Positions 24,458 to 35,870 of a stretch of 64,000 nt of DNA are shown in pieces (position 1 is the stretch's first letter; every line of letters begins with the position of its first letter). Position numbers and translations under genes: made by a program. The notes under the pieces were generated by a model. That model worked only from the letters and a program-made list of their open reading frames with translations. It did no database searches and was not told the origin of the DNA. Origin of the DNA: Bugula neritina (Eukaryota; Bryozoa; Gymnolaemata; Cheilostomatida; Bugulidae); NCBI GenBank assembly GCA_964035545.1, contig OZ037765.1:31022504-31086503 (forward strand). Reading direction: 5' to 3'.

Positions 24458-26843
24458 AATTACGCTCTTTAGATATTCTTTTGTGCAAATGACTTATTAG
24501 TATAGTTACTAGCTCTAACAAAACAGTCAGCTACTTTGTGATTCGCTAAGTTGAGTCACATGACCAACAGCAGATACCTATAATACTCGTAGTCATACTT
24601 TTATAATTTGCAATAAATTATAATCTTTATTAGTCAGGGTTTTTATGTCATTTGTAAATATTTTTCACATGCAAAACTGTTGTTTAATTACCGTCCTATT
24701 TTTAGCAGTATTGTTAACTAAAATATGCAAGAGAGATTAAATTTTACTTCTGTTTTTAAAAAAATATGTTATAATAATTTTGTTAACTTGAAATAATAAA
24801 GTTTTTATTAACAATTAAGTCACAAATTACAATGTACTTTTGCCATAAGTTGTAATAATTTATTTATAACCTGGCAATGAAGCTGTAAAGTTTATGCTCT
24901 AAATATATATACATTTATATATTATATTCCACGAGCAAAAAGTACTTGACCTACACATTAAAGCCAGCCTAACAAGTGAACTCAAGCAAACAGAAAATAA
25001 TATTCTAGTAGTAGGGCTTGAGCTCTTGCCACACCAACTCACTTGAGAATGAGCAGTGAAGCCATATTCCCAAATCTTTATACTAAGCAGTGTGGTGATA
25101 AAAAATAACAAAGTCATAATTTTTATTACAAAAGACTCCTTTGTATGACATTCAAAACATTTACAAGGCTTTCCTCCCTGCTGCAGAGCTAAGAAAATTC
25201 AGCTTGTACTCTGTAATGACCAAATAACATTATAGTTGCCTTCAATTAACCGAGATGGTTCATTATAATCATATAAGACAATTACAGCGCAGAAAACATC
25301 AACCAGTGGGGTCCAATGAACGGAAATTATTTTTTAACAGAAGAAATCCTTACAAAGCTACAGCATTCACAGCCTTTTCTTATAGCGGCTCCTCTTCTTT
25401 TGAAGTCAGAGGTTTTAAGGGCTAGAGACTGGGGTAAGATGTAATAGTTTATGCGAGAAAGTATAAATAGTTAAATACAATTACGCTGCATATTTGCCAT
25501 GTATGCATGGAGCTGGGGTCTGCAATAAATTAGATATGTCTGCAAATTTATTTTTTAGTGGTTGCTCATTAGCTAATTTCAACTTTTTATAAAAATTGCT
25601 TTGCTGTTAGCTTTGTTATTTTCTTGTGGGCAATCTAAAATATATACTGATGATAACATTTTGTAATAAAGCCAAGAGTTATTGAAATAGTGTTCTAATG
25701 AACGAGTCGCACTAAAGAAAAGACAACTCGAGCTTGTATCGCGTTTCTAGTTAATTAGGTAAACATCCGGTGATAAGAGGCTTGATTTTGAAATTTTGCC
25801 CAATAAAGTGAAACTAAAAGTAAAAGTATAATATTAATAATAATATAAATATTAATAATTATTATCATTCTTATTATATGACTCAGTACTGTATTGTTTT
25901 TGATTTTGTTTAGTGATTTGACATTCATAGCTTTGCAATATTATAAATAAAGGCTGGACTTTGAAATTTTCAATATTGCCATTGTGATTGGAAACTTTTA
26001 TTCCGAGACTCAGACTGACTCTGAGACTAATTCAAACAGTTTGGGTTTTATACATATGTGATACTCATATTGATATTCCTATTTAACTTTCTATTAAATT
26101 TGATATTGGTTATGCCTAACTCTATGCCTAATACACATGTTTTTTCTTATTTACAATTTTAATTTAGTTATACTTATATTAACTTATTCATTGCCTATGA
26201 GTATGAGCTATGCCCATTGCCCATTGGCATTACATTTATTTATTTATTAAATTTAAATAAGTAATCAGCATAGCCCATAGGCATAGCTCATAGGCAATAG
26301 CTAAATAAGAATAGCCATGTGCATTAGGCATAGAGTTATTAATGTTGTCTATTGGTTATTGCATCGGGCAACTACAATGTGAATATCATTAATGGTTACT
26401 ATAACCTAAATTATAATAATTATATTTGTTATACTTAATCTTATGCTACCTTATAGTTATAATTTAATTTTAGTGAATAATATTATAATAATAATTTATT
26501 TTTAATTATATCTATTTGTTTATTCAATTTTATTTTTCGTTTTCTAAGTCCAAGTCATAATCATACTGAGTCTGATGATCATGAGTGGACTGCTACCTCG
26601 ACTTATTACTTTAAGTTTAAGTTAAAGAGTTGAATGACTGAAATCTTATATGAACCACACTTGTTAGTTTCTCGTAAACTATTCTTAGAATTGCTACTCA
26701 TTGCCAGTGTTGGTCAAACTAATAGTGAGTCAAGATAAAAAAGACATGGTGGATTATTTCAATTAGCCTTAGACTTATTCACTTCCATTGCAACTAGTCA
26801 CAAATACTATGACTTTCTAAGAATAAGTTTAATATATTTTTAG
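24458..26843. other. Intergenic region between KIF19 and CEP131
   Basis: AT-rich. AATAAA signals near 24611 and 24794 are candidate KIF19 poly(A) sites. I see no supported gene; the small open frame at 24899-25117 (-) has no recognisable motif. The middle part (about 25800-26580) is low-complexity with a long imperfect palindrome (26110-26340). CEP131 promoter elements should lie in the last few hundred bases but I cannot identify any. Confidence 0.6.
26110..26340. repeat. Imperfect palindrome (foldback-like)
   Basis: The left-arm segments cctaactctatgcctaatac and attgcctatgag...gagctatgccca are matched in inverted order by the right-arm segments ggcatagctcataggcaat and gtgcattaggcatagagtta. 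The centre is the AT-rich self-complementary ttattaaatttaaataa near 26250. No coding potential and no clear target duplication. It may be a degraded foldback transposon or an inverted duplication. Confidence 0.6.
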
Positions 26844-26870
26844 GTCATCAAATTTACTCGAGCTGTGTCC

Positions 26871-29800
26871 ATGGCCAATCGGGTCAGTTCAAATGACTTG
26901 GACTTGAGTCTCTCTGGTTCACAGATTTCCTCTGCTAGATCAAGTAAACCCATAAATAAACGCCCTGCTTCTAGTGGAGGACGTGCTGTAGCCAATACAG
27001 CTTCACTGGCAAAGGAAACTGTAAGTCCATTACTTCTGCACTTGTATTGTAAAGAAACCTGTAAATTGATGGGAATTTGCAAAACCTCAAACATTTTACA
27101 GATATTTTATTCTTTGCTTCATGTAATTTGAGTCAACTTTTTAGCTGCCCTGTTTAAAACTTATTTTATGATTTACCTTCAAAATACTATTTTGCAGTTT
27201 TGTGCCAAACCTTTTTCAGTTGTTATAAGAGTTGCCAATCTTTTCATAAATGAATAACATAAAACATTAGGTTTAATTTTAGACTTCTGTTTATAAACAT
27301 GAGCCACGGAAGCGCACAAACTCTTGCGGCAACAGAACGCCAAAACTAAATACGAGTAAAGCTAGCAACTCTTGCAGATCACAGCCAGTTACAGCGGCCG
27401 CAGGTATTGCTGTGAGGTGAGTTTTCTTTCAGATATTCACACCATGTTGATGCATTTTCTGAACTCATTTTTGTGACTTATTTTTGCATTACAATTTGTA
27501 GTGACGACTTTCTAGCGTTATTCGAATCTCAGGGTGCTAGACCTAAAGTCCGAAACAACAAGACTCCCCCAGTTAAACAGTTCCTAACCAGCAACCCTGT
27601 AAGTTTTTATATTTTATTGAAAAGTTCTCTATTTAGATATAATTAATGCAGTGTTCAGTTTTATATAAAGATAGCTTTATCCATAAAACCATTTTGCCAA
27701 CATGGTTTGGGACACAGTCATTAAGCCATCAAATAATGTTGTTAACTAATACAAGATTTAAGCTAAAATTTTTCTTGCAGTTTATTCTAATTTTGCAGCA
27801 ATAAATTTCAATATTCAAATATAAATAAATATGTATAAAAGATTTTTAATTCCTTCATTTAAAAATCTGTATTTAATTTTTTGCTATTAGACCGACTATT
27901 ATTATAAATGAATTTTACTATTTGCAAGATTTTATCGGATCAGATTGTAATATAAATGATCAATACTTTTGCCTCCTATACCTCCAGACAGCAAAGAATT
28001 CTACGGCCTTTCCTGGAAGTGCTGAATCAACTCCCAGATCGTACAGAAGTAAGAGGACCAACAGTGCTGTGAGTGAGCACACTCGTCATAGCATATTCCG
28101 CTCTGACAGCCCTTTGAGCATCAGCACTGCTGGAGATGGTGACTCAACAGCATGCTACACGCCTCAGTCCACTGCTAGATCTACAGGAAGCACCATTGCC
28201 GATAGACTGCGCGCTCTGACGCCTAGAGAGGACAACTCTAGCCCGATGAATAATGAGATAGATATGGTTCGTAACTCTAGTCACGGTTTAGAAAATGGCA
28301 GCATGATTCATAACAGCGTCACTGTCTCTCCCAGAGCCCAGGTCTCGTTAACTAGAGCTTCTACCTCCAATCACAAAGATCTGAATGCGACAAACAACAT
28401 GCTTCCTCAAACTTCAGAATCTAGAAAACCGCCAAAACTACATTTGCGTACTATGCAAAATTCGTATCAAAACCCTACTTACAATGTAAATAAAACTCCG
28501 GTGAATGAAGTGCATTCTTTCCAATCTCCGGTGTCCAAGAATCAGGCTGAGGATTATATTAAAAAAGTAAATATGGCTGCCAGTGTGATACAAACTGCTT
28601 TTAGAAAGTTTGTTAGAAAGCGAAAAGCTCTTCGGGCGAGTGAGGCAGCTATGAAGCGTCTGCTAACTCAAAAACGGGAAGATTTCACTCAAAAACAAGA
28701 AGCCGCACTGCAACAAGCTAGTTATAATAAAGAGGTCGAGCGACAACGGGCGCGGGAAGAGAAGGCTCGACAAGCTCGTAAAGATGCAATTGAGGTTAGC
28801 AGAATTTGTTCTTGAAAATGCTGAGAATAAAGTTTCTCAAATCATGTTGTATACAGATGTTATATATGTAGTACTTCGGCTTAAGCTTTAACTCAAATTT
28901 TTCTCATTGTATAAGCCTTTCTTATTGGTGAGTTTTCGGCTATGTCTAGGAGTTGAATAGGCGGAGAGCAGAAGACAAGCAGCGGGCTAAGGAGGAAGCT
29001 GCTTTGGTTGTAGCTGAGCTGGAATCTGCCGGTAAAGTCGGCAGCACCTCAAAGAAGAAGTATGTCACCAAATCCGTTGCTCAACGAACAAAGAAGCAAA
29101 CCAACTCTCCTAAGATGAACTCACCAAGACAAGTAGTGGCCTCTCCAAGACAGTCAAACCAGGATCTGGTTACCTCTTCCCACATTGGGGGTGGAGATGC
29201 AGGGTCACCCGCTTCTTCCCTTCAGGTAATATTTTATAACCTTCAGCTAACAGCCAAAACTAAGAGTTTCGCATTAGTTGTTTCTTACTAACAGTTGTAA
29301 TCTATAAATAGTTTCTGTGATGAGTCGTCAAGAAAAAAATCTATAAAATTTTGGGTATTTCAATTTATAATTGTATATTTTTATCTATTATAATAAAATA
29401 ACTTGAAATAACTCAAATCAACTTCTTGAAATAAGTTTCAGTTAGGGATAGTTATGTATTAATGGACTTGAGGGGATGAGAGAAGTAGAATTTTTACTCT
29501 AAATCATGAGGTTTTGGACATGAGTCTGTTGGCAAATATTTGTCATAGTTCACGATTTCTGTTCACCTAGTTTTACCTTCTCAATATGCAAACTTTACCA
29601 ACTGTACCCTCTGTTTAAGGTGTCCATTGTACTTTCTATTTAAGGTGTCCACTGTACCAAATATAAATGGTGTCTACTGTACCCCGTGTTTAAGGTGTCC
29701 ACTGTACCTTCTATTTAAGGTGTCCACTGTACCAAATATAAATGGTGTCTACTGTACCCCGTGTTTAAGGTGTCCACTGTACCTTCTATTTAAGGTGTCC

Positions 29801-32800
29801 ACTGTACCGAATATGAATGGTGCTGACTTATCTCCGACATCACCGAGTCACACTGGTACTCGAACTACTCTGGACGACTTGATGAGTACGCTCAAACTTT
29901 TGGAAGAAGAAGAGAACTTACCTCCTCCACCAGAGAAAAAGTTCAATGCATGGAGTGTCGAGCAAGGTACTTGAATGCCAGCGGTAATGTAGCAACACAA
30001 TGCATTTTGGGAATAAAATAAAATGCAATAGACAATAGTTCACTAGTGTTAGAACTAGGACTATTTGTTGTAGAAGTATTTTCAGTTATACGAGGAGTAT
30101 TCAATGAATTAGTTTGCTAGTTTATCTTGGTGACTTTAATTTAACTCGTTTTGATGGGAATAAAACTGCTAAACCAAACAGAATATTTTTCACTGTATCA
30201 GGGTTTATACCCTAGGCTAATTATTAGTAACTACACAAGAACATGTTTCTACAAAGTCGTCTCCTCATTGCACTAAATTAATTTTCATTTTATTTTTCAG
30301 CTACTTTATCTTTCATTCGCTTAAACAATTAATATTTAAGAAAAGAAATTTATTTAACATTAAAGCTGGCTTGCTTTCCTCAAAACTGGAAATAGTATTT
30401 TGTGTTTGTTATAATTTTATTAGATATATAGACAACTGTATATAGATGTGCAAGAAAGTGTATTCATAAAAATGTTAGTCATGTTCAATGCATATAAAAT
30501 TACTTGTTTTCTAACATCGAGAATTTTTCTGATATACATAAAATGAAGTTTAGCCTTCAATATTTTTAGTTCTGAAAACTACTGAACAAAATCATATTAT
30601 AGGTTAATGGTTTTAATAGTTGTAGCTAAATATTATTTCAACTGTAATCATTACAAATAATCAGATATATAGCAGGTGTAGTGACTGGTATTATTTTACA
30701 ACTCTTTGTGCTGTCACTCTAGTAATTGATTGGCTGAAATGAAATGAGATTTTTCTTCAACAGCAGAAGGCAGTAATGGCAGCCAATTCAGTTCTAAAAG
30801 GCTGACGGCAGCATCTCTGGAGCAGCATGAGCAGCAGGCACTCACCGACTCTAAACTGAAGAATATCCTCTCTTTCCTTGATGATGTGGAAACTGGAGAT
30901 AGGCTGGAAGAACTTGATCAGGTGATGTTTATACTTATATTTATATTTATCTTTATATTTGTAATTATATTTATGTTTTTATTTGTATTTATATTATTTT
31001 CTAAGCAAATCAATTGGTTTTGTTGAGAATGTTTGCTGACAAAATAAATTATTTACTAAAATTGTTACAGAGTGATAAAAATATCTGTGATGTTAGTAAT
31101 GCAATGGTTTTTGTGTCAGTATGAAAGAGGCCGAGTTTAATAGGCTTTGATAACTGATAATTCATGAATTACTGTCTCATCTTGAAGACATTATTGTGCA
31201 ATGGAATTGAAAAATAACATCTTTTTATTTTAATGTTGTAGCAGTACTGTTTCTTGTTTAGAGAACTTGTTAGGAGTTAGCGGTGCTGAATTCTAGAGAA
31301 GTAGAGCGTTTACTTCATACAATTTGTATGAGTTGGCTGTTATAAACTGGGAGTTGTCCCCTCATTGTGACTTATCCTCTCTTTGCAGGGTGTAGAGCGT
31401 ATAGAGCAATACAGCACTAGCAGAGATATGCCTGGTTTACTGGTGCCGACAGCTGAAGAGTTGGAGAGCATGGAGCAAGCATCGGCAGCGGCTAGTGAGG
31501 TCACCAACACTGTGCTCCAGCAGCGTCTCAAGATTGAAGAGAAATCTCGATCTGTTCAAATGCTACAAAAAGCTCTGGTAGGCAGGGAAATTGAGTCACA
31601 AAAGTTGAGATTTGTTCGGAATTTCTAAGCAATTTATAAATCAAATAAATGGGTCTGTTGTTGCAGAACCAGCAGAGGGAGCTGACCATCCGTCATGCTC
31701 GGGAAACTGAGAAGGAGATGAATCAGCGTCTCGACGTGCAGAAAAATGAGTACGAGGAAACCGTCCAAAGACATCTGAACTTCATAGACCAACTCATAGA
31801 TGATAAAAAGGCACTCAGCGAAAAATGTGAAAAACTAGTCACCGAGTTGAAGCAAGTCGACAAAAAGTATTCTGAAAAAATCAAGCAAATGCAAGAAACG
31901 TAAGTTGCTAGTCGGTAGTTTTACAAATTAGACTATACAGGGCTTTGTAATTTTTGTTGATTAATCTCATCTGTTGGTTTTCATTCTATAGACATGACCG
32001 AGAGTTAGCCAAGGTTAAAGAAATGATTACCACACAAGAAAAAGTCAAGAGAGAACGCTGGATTGAGGAAAAAACTAAAAAAATTAAAGTATGTTTAATC
32101 TCTACTTGGTCTATCGTGTAACATAATATGTGTATCTGATGCAGGAGATTTTGTAGAAGTTTTCATAATAAAGTAACAGTAATTTGCAAATAGGGAGCAG
32201 TCATGGTGTAGTGGTTAGAGTGCTTGCCTAGTAAACATGAGGTCAGTGGTTTGAGGTGAGGTGATGTTAGGAAGAGCATCTAGTCATAATTGCTCCTGTG
32301 CCACATATGAATAAGTCCTTAGCCTGCTTTAAAAAAAAGTCTTTTTTATCAGTGTTTCTCACAGGAATAGTGACTATAAACCCGCGTGAAAATTTGCATT
32401 ATGCAAACATTTGAGCTAATTCAAAATAAGAGTTTATGTATATTTCTATCCGAATGCTTAATGTTGATGCAATTTTTCTGCCGTATTCTACTTATACTCT
32501 GCAATGTTGTGTGTAGGACCTGACAGTGAAGGGTCTGGAGCCTGAGATACAGCGTCTCATAGGCAAACACAAGAGTGAGCTGAAGAAGCTGAAGACTATT
32601 CACGAGGCTGAAATGCTGCAGGCAGACGAGAGGGCGGGTCAGCGGTATGTCAGCATGACGGAGGAGTTGCGAGACCAGCTGGCCAGGGAGAAGGAGACAG
32701 CCTGTCAGCGAGAGAGAGAATTGGCAGCTCAGCGGTAATATCTAAATTATGGTATAATGCTCTGGCTTGTGTTTAGTTCTAATATTTAAAAATGGACAGC

Positions 32801-34943
32801 TGTATGCATTTTAATCAAATTACTCATTGATGAGTTACTTTTGACTGTCCTTGACATAGGTAAATGTACAGGTTTTCCTATGTTATGGAGTATATATATA
32901 TTGATTTCACAGAATTGTGAATATCTCAGAAAACTGATGCCCCTGTAAACTACAGATGTTTTTCCGCTCCATCATTCTTATGTTGTAGAAGACATATTTA
33001 TTAATTTTACACAGATGCATGACTGAGTCTCTCAGAAAACTAATGTATCTGTAAACTACAGAGGTATTTCCATTCCACTCTGTAGGTACGAGAAGCAGCT
33101 GCAGGCGGAAGAAGAGGCATACCAACAAGCCCGCAGACGTCTCTACCAGGAGATCCAGGATGAGAAGGAGAGACTTGCGCAGCAAGCTAGTCGACAAAGA
33201 CAGGAAATGGACAAGTTACAAAGACAGCTGGAGGAATCGCATACTAGTAGTGGGGAAGTTATGAGACGGGAGTATGAGAAGACGAGAGAGGAACAGGAGC
33301 GTAGACATGAGGTGTGGTGAATATTGCATGTTACTGTTGGTGTTCAGTAACCGATATTATTGATAGTATAAGTGATCTTTTACTGGAAAACCAACTGGTG
33401 AACCCTCTGGCCATTCTTAAAACACACAATAAGACATTAATTAAATATAAGCACTCGCATGCACGCCCACGCATGCACACACATACAAAATTATGTGTAT
33501 ACATACACAATATGTACACATGTATATTTTACGTATACACATATACACAATATGTGCACATGTATTGTGTGAATAGGCTGAACTGGCTGAGGTGAAAGAA
33601 AGACTTACTATTGAGAAAGAGGCCTGGGAACAGAACTACATGAAGAAGCAGGAGGCGTGGCTATTGGCTAAAGAGAGAGAGGTGAAGGAGAAGGTGAAGG
33701 TCGAGAGAGACAGAGAAATAGAGTTGGTTATTGGCAGGCTGGAGGACGATGGCGTACAGGCGAGAGAGGAATGTGAGAGAGCTGCCGAAAACAGAATCAA
33801 GTACGACTGAATTTGAGTTCATAAGTAGTCTATGTTTCTGTATACATCATTTTATTGTAGTAGACCGTCCATTAGTCACACTCCCAACACTTTTAGGAAT
33901 AAAATAGCTAAAGTTATACCAGCTTGTCATACAAACTTTATATATATATATAAAGTTTCCATTCTTATTATGGAGGGAGTCGAGTCGCTAGCAGACTTGG
34001 TTTGAATTGGGAATAATTATGTTATCACATTTTCCGTTGCAGACGTATACGAGAGAAGTACGAGACTGAACTGGATGAGCTGGAGAGATCAGAGAGGCAG
34101 GCCATAGAAAAGTATAATCAGATGAAAGCCGAACTGTTAGAGGCTAAGGGGGACCAGCAGAGGTTGAAGGTGCTGAACAGACAGAAAGAACAGGAAGTGG
34201 AGGATATCAAGAGAGTGAGTCGTGTCTCATCATTTTGATAATTTTCCTGATTTTTTTCGACATTTATTGTAGAATAAGGTTCAGTATTTTACGGAAAAGC
34301 TTGTGTTTTATGCCATCCATGTGTATTTTATAGCTCTCGGAAAAGCTGCATAAAGAAAGAGATCATGTACAGGATGTAGTGAGGCAGGAGTTTGCCGATA
34401 AACTTATCGCGACAGACGAAGAGAATAAACGAGTAAAACAAGAAATGGCTGAACAAATATCTCGCCACAAACTGGAAATTGAGCGCATGAAACAGGAAGT
34501 AGAAGTTGTAAATAAAGCTAAACAGGAGGAAATGGATGCAGTGCACACTCGGTAAGTTATTGTCAAATGTTTTGGCGATTGCTGTTTCTTCACGAAGTTT
34601 GTTTTAATACTAAGTTATTTTCTAATGATTGTATTTCATTAAGTTTATAATAGTCATTTACATATAAAAACCATAGTTTTGGAATTAATACTAACATTCA
34701 TTTGTTGGTGAAAAACAGCTCACTTACTGTTTGTGATAGGCACAATGATGAGCTCTCTTAAGTCAATTATTTGTGAGAAACTTATTTGTAAAATTGATTT
34801 GTAGAGTGAAACAGGCTATAGCCAAGAAGGAGGAAGTAGTTAGTCAGGTGAAGCAGCAATATCAGGCAGCTTTGAAGAGAGCTGACCACTTGGAGAGTTT
34901 GCTGGAGCAGCAGCGAAAGCAGCTATTGGGCAACAAGAAGTAG
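26871..34943 (+). CDS. CEP131: Centrosomal protein of 131 kDa (AZI1/CEP131)
   Basis: Sixteen coding exons (first from 26844 with a few untranslated bases): 26871-27020, 27283-27416, 27502-27598, 27988-28794, 28950-29225, 29795-29966, 30764-30921, 31389-31577, 31667-31899, 31992-32088, 32517-32734, 33086-33311, 33577-33800, 34043-34214, 34334-34551, 34805-34943. The sum is 1169 residues (human 1083), with all phases consistent. The first third is Ser-rich and disordered, with the conserved DDFLALFES. An IQ-type helix (VIQTAFRKFVRKRK) precedes EEKARQARKDA. The rest is continuous coiled coil with family landmarks RHLNFIDQLIDDKKALSEKCE, RWIEEKTKKIK, VKGLEPEIQRLI, EAWLLAKERE, EIELVIGRLE and ADHLESLLEQ. 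CEP131 works at centriolar satellites and the basal body in ciliogenesis. It lies 2.4 kb downstream of KIF19 on the same strand. Exon 6 has two alternative upstream in-frame acceptors (29720, 29645), each adding 25 residues, and exon 7 starts at a NAGNAG site. Confidence 0.94.
29605..29815 (+). repeat. 25-bp / 75-bp higher-order tandem array at the CEP131 exon 6 acceptor
   Basis: The basic 25-bp units all contain ggtgtcyactgtac. They are organised as a 75-bp higher-order unit of three variants beginning caaatataaatgg, cccgtgtttaagg and cttctatttaagg. Potential exon starts after cttctatttaag lie at 29645, 29720 and 29795, exactly 75 bp apart, so the reading frame is kept and open through the array. 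Acceptors after the cccgtg variant (exon starts 29695, 29770) would hit TAA within eight codons. Confidence 0.92.
32193..32395 (+). mobile_element. tRNA-derived SINE, copy 3
   Basis: The A-box-like tggtgtagtggttagagtgc is intact, but the B-box region is altered (agtggtttgaggt). The body includes gatgttaggaagagcatcta and gtcataattgctcctgtg, then ataagtccttagcctgcttt and the tail agtgactataaacccgcgtg. It lies in CEP131 intron 10, same orientation as the gene. Confidence 0.85.
32890..33085 (+). repeat. ~106-bp duplication of the CEP131 exon 12 acceptor region
   Basis: Two copies of the intron end: tctcagaaaactgatg...tgtaaactacagatg...ttgtag (to 32988) and tctcagaaaactaatg...tgtaaactacagagg...ctgtag (to 33085). 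The second copy supplies the real acceptor (exon start 33086). The first ends in a pyrimidine-rich tract plus tag and is a decoy; it would add a stop codon after a few triplets. Confidence 0.8.
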
Positions 34944-35870
34944 CTTTATGGCCACCTGCTACATCTACCAGCACTTAATCTCATTCAACCGTCCAATATA
35001 AATTCCTTACAATGTTACAGTTTTTCTTACTTAATTCTTTTTTGGTAGAATTGCATTTAATAAGCAAATCAGCTTTTTCCCACAAATTATCTTTTTTATT
35101 CATTTTTATTTATAAATGTTAAAAATGCTAGTATAGATAGTGCCGAAATTGAGATTGTTGTGACAGGCAATAGAAAACTGCAGATAACAATTTCACAATA
35201 TAATATCATTGTGTAAGCAACTCAAGACTTTTACATGGAAGATTTGATAATTATGCATATTACTGATATGCCATGTTCTTTCACCTAACACAGCTATAGC
35301 CAGGAATAGCAGCAGTGACTGCTACAACTATTAAACTATCAGTAGAAACGTATCACCTAAACAGCAGGTGCTTTTATATTTAATATCTAATCTACACTTT
35401 AAACACATCATTAAATTAGAGATTTCTATATTTTTGATACAAAATTAATACTAGAGATTATCAGTAGAAACATTATTTTGAAAAAGGACCCAGAGAGTGA
35501 AGCCAGTTAAAGAAAAATTACACCAATAATATAAAGCTATAGATGAATAATATTGTGCTTAATGAGTAAAATTGGAATATTTTTATCAATGTTTATCTTG
35601 ACAACTTTGGAAAATTTAAAAGAGTAAAATGATGGAACGCTTGATCAACTGTAATAAAAGTGTCAAATAGGTCTGCATTATTTATCCATTCAGAAGCTAT
35701 AGATATAACAACACTGACTTAAAATGTTTACCAACACAAAGTTGATTGCATAACAACAGCACACTTCAGCTCATGATAATAGGGGAATATTGGATACAGT
35801 GACATCAAAATACTAGATCATGGAAACTAGGCTAAAGTTACCATCACAGAGTTTATATAAATAATATTAA
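34944..35870. other. Intergenic region between convergent CEP131 and HID1
   Basis: 927 bp of AT-rich sequence holding the 3' untranslated regions of both genes. I see no coding exon, palindrome or tandem array. Several aataaa/tttatt words are present, but none can be singled out as the poly(A) signal. Confidence 0.7.

Noticed and set aside
24899-25117. 72-aa minus-strand open frame after KIF19
   Set aside because: No motif, no neighbouring exons, probably within KIF19 3' flank.
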